Positions 1-8,864 of a stretch of 15,777 bases of DNA are shown here, piece by piece. Source of the stretch: Chloroflexia bacterium (lineage in GTDB: Bacteria > Chloroflexota > Chloroflexia > QHBQ01 > JADMIH01). The translations under genes were made by a program, and so were the position numbers. The stretch covers positions 1-15,777 of the forward strand of contig JAICKM010000070.1 of the NCBI GenBank assembly GCA_025927935.1, written 5' to 3'. Every line of letters starts with the position of its first letter. The stretch's first letter is position 1. The notes below the pieces were generated by a model, which was not told where the DNA came from, ran no database searches, and was given only the letters and a program-made list of their open reading frames with translations.

Positions 1-1232
1 CCCCCGTTAGCTGCTTCCTGCGCGGCGACTGCCGTTGCCAGGCTGTGCCAGGCGTCCAGCCCTGTCACGCGGGGCGCGCGCCCTTCGGTGATCGCGCCGA
101 TGAGGTCGGCCATGCCTGCCTGCACACTCGCCAGGTAGACTTGCTGCTTGCCGGCCTCTCCGCCGAGCGTGACGTGCAGCCGCACCCGGTCGCTGACGGT
201 GCGCGCCCGGCCCCTCCCGCGCCAGAGCGTGGCGTCGCCGTAATGGTCGACCACCTGCACCGTGATCGCCTCGTAGCCGGTGGGCGTCACGCCCGGCACG
301 CGCAGCAGATCGGTCGCACCCGCCATCGCCTCCAGTTGCGCGCGGCCCGCCGCGTCCGTCCAGATCTCCAGGTCCAGATCCACGGGGATCCAGCCATACA
401 GCACGCCGTGCGCGAAGCCCCAGTCCAGCGTGATGCTCTGATACTCGGCGCGATTGGCGTGCGTAAAGGCGTGGTAATAGTTCGCCATGGTGCCGCCGGT
501 ATGCACAGCCGTCGCGGCGACCGTGTCGATCAGGAGGGCGCCGCCGTTGCCGCCTATCGTCTCGCGCCGGGGCAGGCTGAGGCCCTGGACCACCGTGACC
601 GGAGTGCCCGCCAGCCAGGCGCAAGCGTCGAAGAAGTGGACGCCGTGCTCGACGAAGATGCCTCCGCTGATCGCCGGGTCCCAGAACCAGTGGGCGGGCG
701 CCAGTTGCTCGTCGCCCGCATCGTTCTCCAGCGCATACCGCTGCAACGGCCCCAGCAATGGGCTGTCGCCGGTCCGTAACGTCTGCAAATGTTTGAGGAA
801 CCAGTAGAGCGGGTTCCAGCGCATGACGTAGTCCACGCTCAGCACGACCCCCGCGTCCCGCACGGCGCGTAGCACAGCGGTGGCGTCGTCCAGATGAGTC
901 GCCAGGGGCTTCTCGCAGAAGATGTGCTTGCCCGCCCGTGCCGCAGCCACTACCTGTGGACCATGCAGCGACGGCGGGGTATTGATCGCCACAATCTGCA
1001 CCGCCGGGTCGGCCAGCATCGCCTCGTAGTCGCCATAAGGCTGCAACCCAAAATCGGCGGCGGTGGCCTGCAGGCGCCCCGGATCGTTGTCGCTGGCGGC
1101 GACCAGGCGCAGTCCGGGCACTTCGCGATAGGCTTCTAGGCAGAAGCGGCCAAATCCGCCGCAGCCCACCAGCCCCAGGCCCAGGGGTATAGCCGGCGCG
1201 CCTTTCGCGGGCACGCCGATTTGCGTTTCCAT
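1..1232 (-). CDS. Gfo/Idh/MocA family oxidoreductase (3' end cut by window edge)
   Basis: Predicted NAD(P)-dependent sugar or cyclitol dehydrogenase of the Gfo/Idh/MocA family, cytoplasmic. The reading frame is open from the ATG at 1232 to the window edge, 410 codons, and is missing only its last residues. An N-terminal Rossmann fold shows the glycine motif GLVGCGGFGRF (residues 20-30), the family motif CEKPLA with Glu107-Lys108-Pro109, and then the C-terminal domain motif SGGIFVEHGVHFFD, whose His199 is the usual catalytic position. The visible end, AWHSLATAVAAQEAANG, is the normal C-terminal helix of the family, so the gene is nearly complete. AGGAG lies 10 nt before the ATG (1243-1247). 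It follows the glycosidase-like gene by 52 nt and is the last gene seen in the sugar operon, so it probably oxidises or epimerises the released sugar. The exact substrate is unknown. Confidence 0.9.
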   Translation of the reverse strand, partial: METQIGVPAKGAPAIPLGLGLVGCGGFGRFCLEAYREVPGLRLVAASDNDPGRLQATAADFGLQPYGDYEAMLADPAVQIVAINTPPSLHGPQVVAAARAGKHIFCEKPLATHLDDATAVLRAVRDAGVVLSVDYVMRWNPLYWFLKHLQTLRTGDSPLLGPLQRYALENDAGDEQLAPAHWFWDPAISGGIFVEHGVHFFDACAWLAGTPVTVVQGLSLPRRETIGGNGGALLIDTVAATAVHTGGTMANYYHAFTHANRAEYQSITLDWGFAHGVLYGWIPVDLDLEIWTDAAGRAQLEAMAGATDLLRVPGVTPTGYEAITVQVVDHYGDATLWRGRGRARTVSDRVRLHVTLGGEAGKQQVYLASVQAGMADLIGAITEGRAPRVTGLDAWHSLATAVAAQEAANG

Positions 1233-1284
1233 GCGGGTTCTGCTCCTGTGCTACGCTGCCGCGCCCGGCAGCGCCTGATTTGCG

Positions 1285-3549
1285 TTATAGATCGAAGCGC
1301 AGCACGACGGCTTGCCCGGCTTGCAGATCCACCGGCAGGCGCTCCTTGCCCCAACGGATCGCGCCGCGTACATCGGCTACCGTGCCCACCAGCACGACGC
1401 CGCCTTGATCGCCCGCCAGGGCCAGCGCGTAAAGCGGGCCTTCGACCACGATCTCGTCCGTGGCGTCGCGTTCGAACTGTTCCAGCGGCCACTCCGTTTC
1501 CACCGCCAGTGTGCTGTAGAGTCGCCCTTCGTGCGCGAATAGGCTGACCTGCCCGCCGCGATAGGGCAGGTTACGCAGGCCGAACCACGTCCAGCCGGGC
1601 GGCAAGTTGGGCGCGGCGCGCAGACCGCCGGGCTGCGCCTCGACCCCGGCCAGCCCTTCGATGCCTAGCCAGAGATAGGTCGGCGGCATCCAGGGCGACA
1701 TCGCCATGCCCCGGCTCTCGTAGGTCTCGCCGTGGAACCACTCCGGGAACTCGCCCGGCGCCATATGACCGCCGGCCCGCGGCTCCGGCACTTCGCAGAG
1801 CGCGTAGAGGTGGTCCATCATCTCGGCCAGCCGCGCGGGGTACTGCCGCCGCCCGGCATAGGCCACCCAGGCGGTGAGGTTAGGCCACAGCCCGCCCATC
1901 AAACCATAGCCGTAGGCGGGATGGTACTCGGCCTCGCCCTGGCCCACCGTGTGGATGCCGAACGGTGTGTAGAACTGCGGGCTGTACAGCCGATCCAGGA
2001 TCTGCACGGCCTGATCCCCTTCGGCCACCCCGCCCAGGACGGGGAACACCAGATCGGCGGTCAGCGTGAGGTGGCGGCCGGTTTCATCGCGGTTCAGCAG
2101 GTAGGTACCGGTTTCGGGCGCGACCAGTTGCTCGCCTATGGTAGCCAGTAGATCGGTGCGCGCCTGCCGCCAGCGCGCGGCGTCCTCCCGCGCGTGCGCC
2201 GCCTCGGCCAGTCCGGCGGCACAGGCCAGCGCCCAGACCGTCAGGCTGTTGATCTCCGTCACTGCCCCGGCCAGGCGGTAGCCGGGGATGATATTGCGCC
2301 AGGTGGCGTTGCCCCAGACATCGGTGCCTTCGACACCGCACCAAATCAACCCGTCGCGCCGCTGGCCCAGCAGCCAGTCGCAGGCGCCGCGCACGGCGGG
2401 ATAGACCAGGCCCAGATATTCGTCGTCGCCTGTGACCGCGTAGTGATGGTGGGCGGCCACGACGAAGAGAGGTGTGTCGTCGTTGACGTTCAGCGCGTAG
2501 TCTTCCTGCGCACCGGTGTCGGCGTGGATGTATTCGGTCAGCTTGCCGCCGGGATGGATGCCGTAAGTCAGCAGCAGGTCGTTCATGGCGCGCACGAAGC
2601 CCGGCGTGAGCCAGTCCGCGCCCAGCCCATACCAGGCGCAATCGCGCACCACCACGATGTCTTGTGGCGGGTCGTTGGTGAAGCCAACGCCCTTGCGGAA
2701 CTGGTGTTGCACGCGGATCGTATTGGCCTTGGCCCACTGTAGCCCCCGATTGATCACCGGGTCAGGCGTGTAGAGGTGGCTGGTGCTCAGCACGCCCTCC
2801 AGGGCGGCGATGGTCGCGGCGAGCGCCTGGTCCCAGGGGGCGGCGGCCTCATGCGCCACGCGGGCGGCGTCCACCCCGGCAGCGCTTGCGCTCAGCAGCC
2901 AGCCGATCTGCCGGCGCCCACCCGCCGCGACCTCCACGCGATAGGTGGCGCGCAAGCGGGCGGGTTCGCTGGTCTCGAAGGTCGCCGGCGCCTGCGGCCC
3001 GCCGAAGACGCGCACCTCGTTCGGGTCGCCGGTGGTGCTGCTGTAGCGCGTGTAATGGGTCGGCACGGTGGCGGCGAAAAAGCGGTCGCCTTCTTGCCAC
3101 TGGCGCATCTGCTTCTGCCATTGGTCGCGTTCCGGCTGCTTGGTATGCACGGAGCTATTGAAAGGCGGCCAGCGGATGTCCCAGACCACTTCGACCGTGC
3201 CGGCGGCCTCAGCTTCCAATTCCACCACGAAGTAGCAATGGCCGCCCTGGCCCACCGGCAAGCCGTAGGGCACGAACGTGGTTAGCTGGGCGCCGAAGCC
3301 GCCGCTGCGGTAGATGGTCGTCTGATGCCCTGGGTGGAAATGCGTCTCTTCCGGCAGCAGGGGCGTGCCATCCGGCCCGTGGAAAGTACAGGCCGCCGTG
3401 CCGCAGACCCATTGATTAGTGCCTGCCAGCCAGAAGCCGTCCAAGTTGGACAGGGCATCGGTGCGGGCAAAGCAATCCGGGTTGCCGTAGCTGCCGCCCG
3501 CGGCCAGCTTGGTCACGGGATAGATGTATTCCAGACTCTCGTAGAGCAC
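1285..3549 (-). CDS. Cytoplasmic six-hairpin glycosidase-like enzyme (amylo-alpha-1,6-glucosidase/GH94-like architecture)
   Basis: A 754-residue protein without signal peptide. I read it as an N-terminal beta-sandwich (about 1-240), an alpha/alpha six-hairpin barrel (about 255-630) and a small C-terminal beta-domain (about 635-754), the layout of GH15/65/94 and debranching-type enzymes. Barrel motifs include VVRDCAWYGLGADW (300-313), KLTEYIHADTG (336-346), GVEGTDVWGNATW (405-417), VTEINSLTVWA (430-440) and PGEFPEWFHGETYESRG (598-614). Acidic residues Asp303, Glu339, Glu407, Asp410, Glu432 and Glu603 are candidate catalytic groups, but I cannot pick the pair. The start is GTG, 5 nt after the upstream permease stop, with AAAGGG before it; no ATG fits. 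Position after the permeases and lack of a signal suggest that it cleaves (or phosphorolyses) an imported oligosaccharide. The fold class is fairly sure; the specific family and substrate are not. Confidence 0.8.
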   Translation of the reverse strand: MLYESLEYIYPVTKLAAGGSYGNPDCFARTDALSNLDGFWLAGTNQWVCGTAACTFHGPDGTPLLPEETHFHPGHQTTIYRSGGFGAQLTTFVPYGLPVGQGGHCYFVVELEAEAAGTVEVVWDIRWPPFNSSVHTKQPERDQWQKQMRQWQEGDRFFAATVPTHYTRYSSTTGDPNEVRVFGGPQAPATFETSEPARLRATYRVEVAAGGRRQIGWLLSASAAGVDAARVAHEAAAPWDQALAATIAALEGVLSTSHLYTPDPVINRGLQWAKANTIRVQHQFRKGVGFTNDPPQDIVVVRDCAWYGLGADWLTPGFVRAMNDLLLTYGIHPGGKLTEYIHADTGAQEDYALNVNDDTPLFVVAAHHHYAVTGDDEYLGLVYPAVRGACDWLLGQRRDGLIWCGVEGTDVWGNATWRNIIPGYRLAGAVTEINSLTVWALACAAGLAEAAHAREDAARWRQARTDLLATIGEQLVAPETGTYLLNRDETGRHLTLTADLVFPVLGGVAEGDQAVQILDRLYSPQFYTPFGIHTVGQGEAEYHPAYGYGLMGGLWPNLTAWVAYAGRRQYPARLAEMMDHLYALCEVPEPRAGGHMAPGEFPEWFHGETYESRGMAMSPWMPPTYLWLGIEGLAGVEAQPGGLRAAPNLPPGWTWFGLRNLPYRGGQVSLFAHEGRLYSTLAVETEWPLEQFERDATDEIVVEGPLYALALAGDQGGVVLVGTVADVRGAIRWGKERLPVDLQAGQAVVLRFDL

Positions 3550-3554
3550 GCTGC

Positions 3555-4463
3555 TTACCCTTTCACCCCGCCGACAGTGATTCCTTCGATGAAGTAGCGC
3601 TGGGCGACGAAGTAGAGGAGGATCATTGGGATGGTCATAATCGTAGCCATCGCCATCATGTAGTTAAAGGGCGGCACGTTGTTGGACAGCGTCCGCTCGA
3701 AGAACTTCAGCGCCAGCACAATGGGGAACTTCTCCAGGGTGTTCAGATAGATCAGCGCGCCGGAGAAGTTGTTCCAGTTGCCGACAAAGCTCAGCACGCT
3801 GATCGCCAGCAGGGCGGGCTTGATCAGCGGCAGCATGATGCGATAGTAGATCTGGAAGGCGTTGGCGCCGTCGAGCCGCGCGGCTTCGTCAATGTCCACC
3901 GGGATGGACAGGAAGAACTGCCGTAGCAGGAACACATACGACGGCCCCCAGGCGAACCACGCGCCGATGGTTAGCGGGTCATAGGTATTCAGCAGGTTCA
4001 ACTGGCGCCAGATCAGGAAGCCCGGCACCTGGAGCACCACGCCGGGCAGCATCATGCTGCCCAGTAGCAGGATGAACAGGAAGTCTCGACCGGGGAACTG
4101 GTAGCGCGCGAACCCGTAGGCGACGATGCTGACCGAGAAGATCTCGGCGGTCATTGCCAGCAGCGTGATGAAGATGGTGTTGGCGGCGAAGCGCGTGAAC
4201 GAGACCGGCAGCGCCGTCCAGGCTTCGGTATAGTTCTCCCAGGCCACCGGGTCGGGGATAATGTCGGGCGGGTAGACGAACAACCGGCTGGTCAGCGTCA
4301 GCGACGTGCTGAGCATCCAGGCAAACGGGATGAGCACGAGCGCGGCGCCAAAGAGAATCAGCAGGTAGATGGCGATCCGGCCCAGGATCGGGTTGCGGGG
4401 CGGCACCATGGGCACCGTGGTGGCGACCGGCTGGATCGGCATCTCGCGGGTTTGGGTAGCCAT
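3555..4463 (-). CDS. Carbohydrate ABC transporter permease, MalG/UgpE type
   Basis: Inner-membrane subunit of a CUT1-type sugar importer, 302 residues. Six hydrophobic segments are visible at about 29-51, 91-115, 126-146, 165-183, 217-237 and 268-289. The cytoplasmic EAA loop that contacts the ATPase reads [21 protein letters not shown] (192-212), with the family's EAA...G core. The C-terminus GITVGGVKG is typical of this subunit. The reading frame stays open much further upstream, but the true start is the ATG at 4463: it has AGGAG 9 nt before it and overlaps the TGA of the other permease by one base (TGATG), a sign of translational coupling. No ATP-binding subunit follows; such CUT1 systems often share one MsmK/UgpC-type ATPase encoded elsewhere. 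Confidence 0.95.
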   Translation of the reverse strand: MATQTREMPIQPVATTVPMVPPRNPILGRIAIYLLILFGAALVLIPFAWMLSTSLTLTSRLFVYPPDIIPDPVAWENYTEAWTALPVSFTRFAANTIFITLLAMTAEIFSVSIVAYGFARYQFPGRDFLFILLLGSMMLPGVVLQVPGFLIWRQLNLLNTYDPLTIGAWFAWGPSYVFLLRQFFLSIPVDIDEAARLDGANAFQIYYRIMLPLIKPALLAISVLSFVGNWNNFSGALIYLNTLEKFPIVLALKFFERTLSNNVPPFNYMMAMATIMTIPMILLYFVAQRYFIEGITVGGVKG

Positions 4464-5593
4464 CAGGTTCGCTCCTTCACGTCGGCGACACGCACGGGCA
4501 CCACCGCCCGGCGCTCGCGGCGCATCAGGCGGCTCCACAGGGACGGCTTCTTCACGGCGTCGTTGCGTAATTCGCCCTCGTAGTAGACCCACAGGCTCGA
4601 CGAGCGGAACACCAGCATGGTCATCACGAGGATGATCACCAGCAGGAACCAGGACAGGGCCGAGGCATAACCCATGCGCTGCGAGGTAAATGCCTGCTGA
4701 TAGATGTACACCTGCATAAAGATGCCCGCCGCGCGGGGCGTGTCGATGAACAACGGCGCGGTAAAGGTCTGCATCGCGCCGATGATCGCCATGATCAGCG
4801 TGTAGAACAGCGTCGGCGTCAGCATCGGGATCGTCACATGCCGGAACTGCGTGATGGTGTTGGCGCCGTCGATCTTGGCCGACTCGTAGAGGTGCTGGGG
4901 GATGTTCTTCAACCCGGCCAGCATGATCACCGTCTGGGTGCCGAAGACGCCCCAGATGGACATAATGATGAACGAGGGCAGCACCAGGTTTTCGTCGTTG
5001 AACCAGCCCGGCTTCGGCGCGGCCAGGCCGCTGATCAAATGGATCGGGGCAAACAGGACGCCGATGAAGGCGTTGATCAGCCCGGAGTCGGGATTGAACA
5101 TCCAGCGCCAGAGCAGGGCCGTGGCCGCCGCGGGGAGCACCGCCGGCAAATAGTAGACCGTGCGCCAGATGCCCAGCCCCTTCACTTTCTGGTTGAGCAG
5201 CATCGCTGTGAACAGTGACCCGGCCATGCCCAGCGGCACGCTCAAGATGGCGTACAGGACGGTCAGGCGCAAGCTCGGCCAGAAGTTCGGGTCGCTGTTG
5301 AACATGCGCGCGTAGTTCTCCAGGCCGGCCCACTTGGGCGGTTGGAGTAGGTTATAGTTGGTGAAGCTCAGATAGAGCGAGGCCAGGAAGGGGAACAGGT
5401 TCCAGATCAAGAAGCCGAGCAGCCAGGGCATGATCAGGGCGTAGCCGGTCGCCTGTTGAGTGCGCATGCCCAGCAGGCGCAAGAGCCAGTATGTCCCGAA
5501 CATGACCAACCCAATAGCCGCGCCGACCACGATCCAGTGCATAAGGGTAGTCGGGTAATCGGTGATCCACGAATTAGGTTCGGGGCCGCCCAT
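4463..5593 (-). CDS. Carbohydrate ABC transporter permease, MalF/UgpA type
   Basis: First permease of the CUT1 sugar importer, 376 residues. It has two N-terminal hydrophobic segments (about 17-40 and 50-75), and then the permease core with helices around 110-134, 147-167, 205-227, 262-282 and 308-330. The EAA loop reads [21 protein letters not shown] (236-256). The protein ends in a basic tail (about 340-376). It is somewhat longer than the usual 290-320 residues because of the extra N-terminal helix, as in some MalF-like proteins, and the basic tail. The ATG at 5593 follows a strong AAAGGAGG ribosome binding site. The gene sits downstream of the binding protein, separated by a 134-nt gap with tandem hairpins, and is coupled by a TGATG overlap to the second permease. 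Confidence 0.95.
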   Translation of the reverse strand: MGGPEPNSWITDYPTTLMHWIVVGAAIGLVMFGTYWLLRLLGMRTQQATGYALIMPWLLGFLIWNLFPFLASLYLSFTNYNLLQPPKWAGLENYARMFNSDPNFWPSLRLTVLYAILSVPLGMAGSLFTAMLLNQKVKGLGIWRTVYYLPAVLPAAATALLWRWMFNPDSGLINAFIGVLFAPIHLISGLAAPKPGWFNDENLVLPSFIIMSIWGVFGTQTVIMLAGLKNIPQHLYESAKIDGANTITQFRHVTIPMLTPTLFYTLIMAIIGAMQTFTAPLFIDTPRAAGIFMQVYIYQQAFTSQRMGYASALSWFLLVIILVMTMLVFRSSSLWVYYEGELRNDAVKKPSLWSRLMRRERRAVVPVRVADVKERT

Positions 5594-5637
5594 CCGGCGC
5601 CTCCTTTCTCAACGCCCGTTGCTGTGCTGGTGATTGG

Positions 5638-5711
5638 CCGGGGTAGGGGCCAGTATTACACCGGTCCCTACCCCGGCGGAGGGTAGGGACCGGTATCACA
5701 CCGGCCCCTAC
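5638..5711. repeat. Two tandem palindromic repeats between binding-protein and permease genes
   Basis: Two 29-nt palindromic units start exactly 40 bp apart (5643-5671 and 5683-5711). Both begin GTAGGG and end CCCTAC, with an ACACCGG segment in the right half. In unit 1 the arms extend to 14 nt: CCGGGGTAGGGGCC (5638-5651) against GGTCCCTACCCCGG (5663-5676), one G/A difference that still pairs as G-U in RNA. Unit 2 has arms GTAGGGACCGGT and ACCGGCCCCTAC around a 5-nt loop. No T-run follows, so these are not classical terminators. The position matches that of REP elements between E. coli malE and malF, where hairpins raise binding-protein mRNA over permease mRNA. That role here is inference. 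Confidence 0.85.
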
Positions 5712-5727
5712 ATTGGATTCATGCGGG

Positions 5728-7137
5728 TTAGCGACCGGGCAGCAATTCTTCCAGTTGCGGGCGCGCCTTGGCCGCAAGATCCGCAGCAGTGCCCTTGCCA
5801 TGGAAAAGTAGATCCTGGAACTGCTCATAGTACATCGTGTTCCACTCGTCCATGCGCGGGATCACCGTCTCGCTGCGCATATCCTGCATGGCCTGCACGA
5901 TGATCGCCGCCGAGTCCTTCTTGCCGGGCACGCTGGCCGTGATCACGTCGGCGGTCGCCAGAGACTTGCGCGGCGCCGGCACCTTCCAGTGCTGGGTGCC
6001 GTCGGTCAGCGCGATGAGGGCCTTGTAGGCCAGATCCGGGTGCTTGGTCGCGGCGGAGATCGACGTGGATGCGGTCCAGGCGAAGGTGGTGCGCTTGCCG
6101 GTCTTCGCGTTCTTGGGCGGCAGGGCAGCCTTCAGCACCGGAACCTTGGGATCGTTCTGGTGGTCATAATCATAGCTGTCGGCGGCGCCGCCCCAGAAGG
6201 TGGCGACCTTGCCCGCGCGCATCATCGCCTCGAAGCCCTGCTCCTTGATCGTGGCTTCGGGCGGGGCGTACTTCTTGTTGTAGATCAGGTCGGCATAGAA
6301 CTGCTCCCCGGCCAGCGCTTCCGGCGAGTCGATGGGGCTGCTCTTGAGGTCGGGCGCGATCAATTCGCCGCCCGCCTGCCAGGCGAACATCCAGATGGGC
6401 GGCCAGCCGTTCAGCGTCGTGCCGTACTGGCTGCCGTCGGGCTTGGTCAACTTCTCGGCGGCGGCCTTGAAATCGTCCCAGGTCATGTTCTCATCCGGGT
6501 ACTTCACTCCAGCGGCATCGAACAGCGCCGGGTTGTAGTAAAGGATGACCGGCTGGGCGATCCAGGGCAGGCCATAGGTCTTGCCGTTGTACTGCGCGGT
6601 GGCAAGCTGCGACGGGAAATAATCGTCGAGTTGGGCGGCGGGACTCTTGTCGGCCTTCAGCATATCGGTCAGGTCGAGCAACGCGCCCTTGTCGGCGTAG
6701 GGGACGATATGGTCCTGGTCGAGCCAGAACAGGTCGGGCGCCTGGTTGCCGGCGATCATCGTCTGGATCTTGGTGTAATAATCGGCGGGGGCCGGGTTGT
6801 AGACGATCTGATAGTCGGTCGCGCTGGCGTTGATCTTGTCGATGATGGCCTGGAGTTCCTTGGACTCGTCGGCTCCGGCCCAGGTCGCCATGGTCAGCGT
6901 GGTCTTATTGCCGCCGGAGTTGCCGGCAGCGGGGGCCGTGGTATTGGTGGCGGCGGCAGCGGCGGGCGCCGTCGTATCGGTTGCGCCCGCGGCGGGGGCC
7001 GGGGCGGTGGTGTTCGTGGCTGCGGCGGCGGGGGCCGGGGCGCTGGTGGCGGGGGTTTCCCCACCACAGGCCGCCAGTAACGGCAGCAGCAGGACGAGGG
7101 TTGCCAGCAAGGCGAACATCCGGTGTATACGTTCCAC
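5728..7137 (-). CDS. Sugar-binding lipoprotein of the ABC importer (CUT1 solute-binding protein)
   Basis: Extracytoplasmic substrate-binding protein, 469 residues, lipid-anchored. The signal peptide is MERIHRMFALLATLVLLLPLLAAC, with lipobox LAAC and acylated Cys24. An Ala/Pro/Thr linker follows (about 27-77) with three near-repeats TNTTAPA/TDTTAPA at 41, 53 and 64. The periplasmic-binding-protein domain runs from about 78 to the end and has the family-1 signs TLTMATWAG, APDLFWLDQDHIVPYADKGALLDLT, YGLPWIAQPVILYYNPALFDAAG, MTWDDFKAAAEKL and MRAGKVATFWGG. The start is GTG at 7137 because AAGGAGG lies just upstream; the next ATG, seven codons in, has no such site and would spoil the signal. It lies 78 nt after the LacI gene and before the hairpin repeats and permeases, so it supplies specificity for this importer. 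The ligand is unknown. Confidence 0.95.
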   Translation of the reverse strand: MERIHRMFALLATLVLLLPLLAACGGETPATSAPAPAAAATNTTAPAPAAGATDTTAPAAAAATNTTAPAAGNSGGNKTTLTMATWAGADESKELQAIIDKINASATDYQIVYNPAPADYYTKIQTMIAGNQAPDLFWLDQDHIVPYADKGALLDLTDMLKADKSPAAQLDDYFPSQLATAQYNGKTYGLPWIAQPVILYYNPALFDAAGVKYPDENMTWDDFKAAAEKLTKPDGSQYGTTLNGWPPIWMFAWQAGGELIAPDLKSSPIDSPEALAGEQFYADLIYNKKYAPPEATIKEQGFEAMMRAGKVATFWGGAADSYDYDHQNDPKVPVLKAALPPKNAKTGKRTTFAWTASTSISAATKHPDLAYKALIALTDGTQHWKVPAPRKSLATADVITASVPGKKDSAAIIVQAMQDMRSETVIPRMDEWNTMYYEQFQDLLFHGKGTAADLAAKARPQLEELLPGR

Positions 7138-7215
7138 GATCTTTCCTCCTTCGCAAATAACCTGGGACGCTATTGGGGCTTACGGCGTGCCGGGAAGGCC
7201 ACGGGCCGGGCGGCA

Positions 7216-8286
7216 TCAGAGGGCGTCGGCGGCGCTGACCACCTCCCTTCGCAGGGGCGCGGGTGGACACCCGCACGACTGGCGGATAATGAGTTCGGTG
7301 CCGACGTAGGTGCGCTGCGGCGGGGTCGCCGGTCCGATGAGGCGGTCCAGCAACCGCCGCGCGGCGACCTCGCCCACGCGTTCCTTAAAGATGCGCACAG
7401 TCGTCAGGGGCGGCGTGGTATGTTGCGCCGCGTCGATATCATCATAGCCGACGACGGCCAGATCGCCGGGCACGGCCAGCCCGTTCTCCCGCGCTGCGCG
7501 CATGGCGCCAAAGGCCATGCTGTCGTTCACTGCGAAGACGGCGCTGGGCGGCGCGTCCTGCTCCAGCAATTCGATCATGGCGGCATAGCCGGTCTCCACC
7601 GTTGTTTCGCGCTGGTGGACGATGGCGCTGGGCGTCTTGTTGCGCGCGGCCAACGCGTCCTCATAGCCCGCCCGGCGTTCGACGGTGCTGATCCAGGTCG
7701 ATGGGCCGCCGATGAAGGCGATGCGCTCGTAGCCATGATCGATCAGGTGGATGACCGCGGCGAAGGCGCCCTCGCGGTCGTCATTCAGCACGCAATCCAC
7801 CGGCGTTTGCCGTAGCACATTGTCGACGAGCACGAGCGGTATCCCGCTGTGCTGGAGTTCCAGGATCAAGCTGCTGTCGATATCGGGACCGGCCAGGATC
7901 AGGCCGTCCACCCGGCCTTCGCGGACGAGCGACAGGTCATGGGCGCCGTTCATCGTGTTCGCTCCCGCGGGGGCGCCGACCGCCGATAGGATGACATGGT
8001 AGCCATTGCGCGCGACCTCCTGTTCCACGCCATGCATGATTTGCAGATAGAAGTCATCCCGCACCGTGGGGAACGCCTTGCGGCGGAGCACGAAGCCCAG
8101 CGTTTGCGTGCGCGCGGTGCTGAGGCCGCGCCCGGTGCCGTTGGGCGCGAACGACAGGTCCGCCGCCAGATCCAGAACCCGGCGCCGCACCTCGTCGCTC
8201 ACCCCCGGCTTATCATTGAGCGCGCGGGAGACGGTGGCCGTCGAAACGCCCAACCGCGCCGCAATGTCCTTAATCGTCATCGGCAT
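7216..8286 (-). CDS. LacI-family transcriptional regulator
   Basis: DNA-binding regulator, 356 residues from the chosen start. The N-terminus MPMTIKDIAARLGVSTATVSR is the LacI helix-turn-helix (about 4-23), followed by RALNDKPGVSDEVRRRV and the hinge region around FAPNGTGRGLS (47-56). The effector-binding domain shows DGLILAGPD, IPLVLVDNV, IAFIGGPS, AVFAVNDSMAFGAMRAARENGLAVPGD and VVGYDDIDAA. A GTG eight codons upstream is possible, but the ATG at 8286 has AGGA 8 nt before it and gives the standard LacI N-terminus. It starts 2 nt after the stop of the preceding frame, which suggests translational coupling. Its predicted target is the palindrome at 10905-10920 in the operon promoter, so it would also repress its own gene; the inducer is presumably the imported sugar. 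Confidence 0.95.
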   Translation of the reverse strand: MPMTIKDIAARLGVSTATVSRALNDKPGVSDEVRRRVLDLAADLSFAPNGTGRGLSTARTQTLGFVLRRKAFPTVRDDFYLQIMHGVEQEVARNGYHVILSAVGAPAGANTMNGAHDLSLVREGRVDGLILAGPDIDSSLILELQHSGIPLVLVDNVLRQTPVDCVLNDDREGAFAAVIHLIDHGYERIAFIGGPSTWISTVERRAGYEDALAARNKTPSAIVHQRETTVETGYAAMIELLEQDAPPSAVFAVNDSMAFGAMRAARENGLAVPGDLAVVGYDDIDAAQHTTPPLTTVRIFKERVGEVAARRLLDRLIGPATPPQRTYVGTELIIRQSCGCPPAPLRREVVSAADAL

Positions 8287-8288
8287 GG

Positions 8289-8864
8289 TTATGGTCCTGT
8301 CGCACTCCACTTGCCGCCGTCAAGGGCATAGGTCACGTCGATTTGCCGGCCGCTGTCATCACGTAAAGTTTTATGCAGCACCGTGGGCATGAGTAGCACG
8401 CCGTCGACGGAGATCTGGCGCGTGGGATCGGTGCCCGCGTACTCCAGGCGCAGGCTGTGGTCGCCGGCCTTGAGGTCGAAGGGCGCCGAGGCCAGCCGCT
8501 CCAGGGTCAGGTAATCGCGATCTGTTGCGCCTCCCTGCACCTGGCGCCCCGGCCCCCGGTCGTCGAGTTGCCAGCGCAGGCCGACGGCATCGGGGCCGCT
8601 GGGATGCTGCACCTGCTCTTTGCTGCCCGCCGACAGCGTGTCCACCAGCGTCAGTTGGACCTCGTTTTTGGCGATGTCGGGATCGGTGCCCGATAGGTCC
8701 ATGAACCCGCTGCCACAGCAACCCCGGCCCAGGTTAATACCCATCTGCTGGCCCACTTTGGGCGCGCGCACGTTGAGCGACTTCCAGGGCAGGGCTGCCT
8801 CGTAGATGTAGCCACCGGGCACCTGCTGCCAGGTGAGCTTGGCGTCCGGTAGGAAGAATCCGCT
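8289..8864 (-). pseudogene. C-terminal part of the toroid/CBM lipoprotein, cut off by an in-frame TAG
   Basis: These 191 codons continue in the same frame as the gene ending at 8865, with no base gained or lost, and finish at a TAA at 8289. They encode the rest of a CBM9-like (DOMON-type) beta-sandwich (GGYIYEAALPWKSL, QQMGINLGRG, PDIAKNEVQLTLVD), followed by the second half of another carbohydrate-binding sandwich (VGLRWQLDD, FDLKAGDHSLRLEYAGTDPT, ISVDGVLLMPT) and a short tail. Codon use and protein character are still those of a selected gene, so the break is recent, a sequencing error, or read through. A GTG at 8822 could give a 177-residue fragment, but it would lack the first strands and has no convincing role alone. 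The stop at 8289 lies 2 nt from the LacI start. Confidence 0.75.

Noticed and set aside
45..779. Plus-strand 244-codon open frame
   Set aside because: Antisense to the oxidoreductase, which shows full family motifs in its own frame.
4464..5333. Extended 592-codon reading of the second permease
   Set aside because: The upstream part is a shadow of the first permease; the ATG at 4463 with AGGAG and the TGATG overlap is the real start.
5638..5711. CRISPR array
   Set aside because: Only two palindromic units with an 11-bp gap and no spacer series or cas genes.
5989..7080. Plus-strand 363-codon open frame, glycine/arginine-rich
   Set aside because: It lies fully antisense to the clear binding-protein gene; its composition is that of a GC-rich shadow frame and it has no ribosome binding site or motif.
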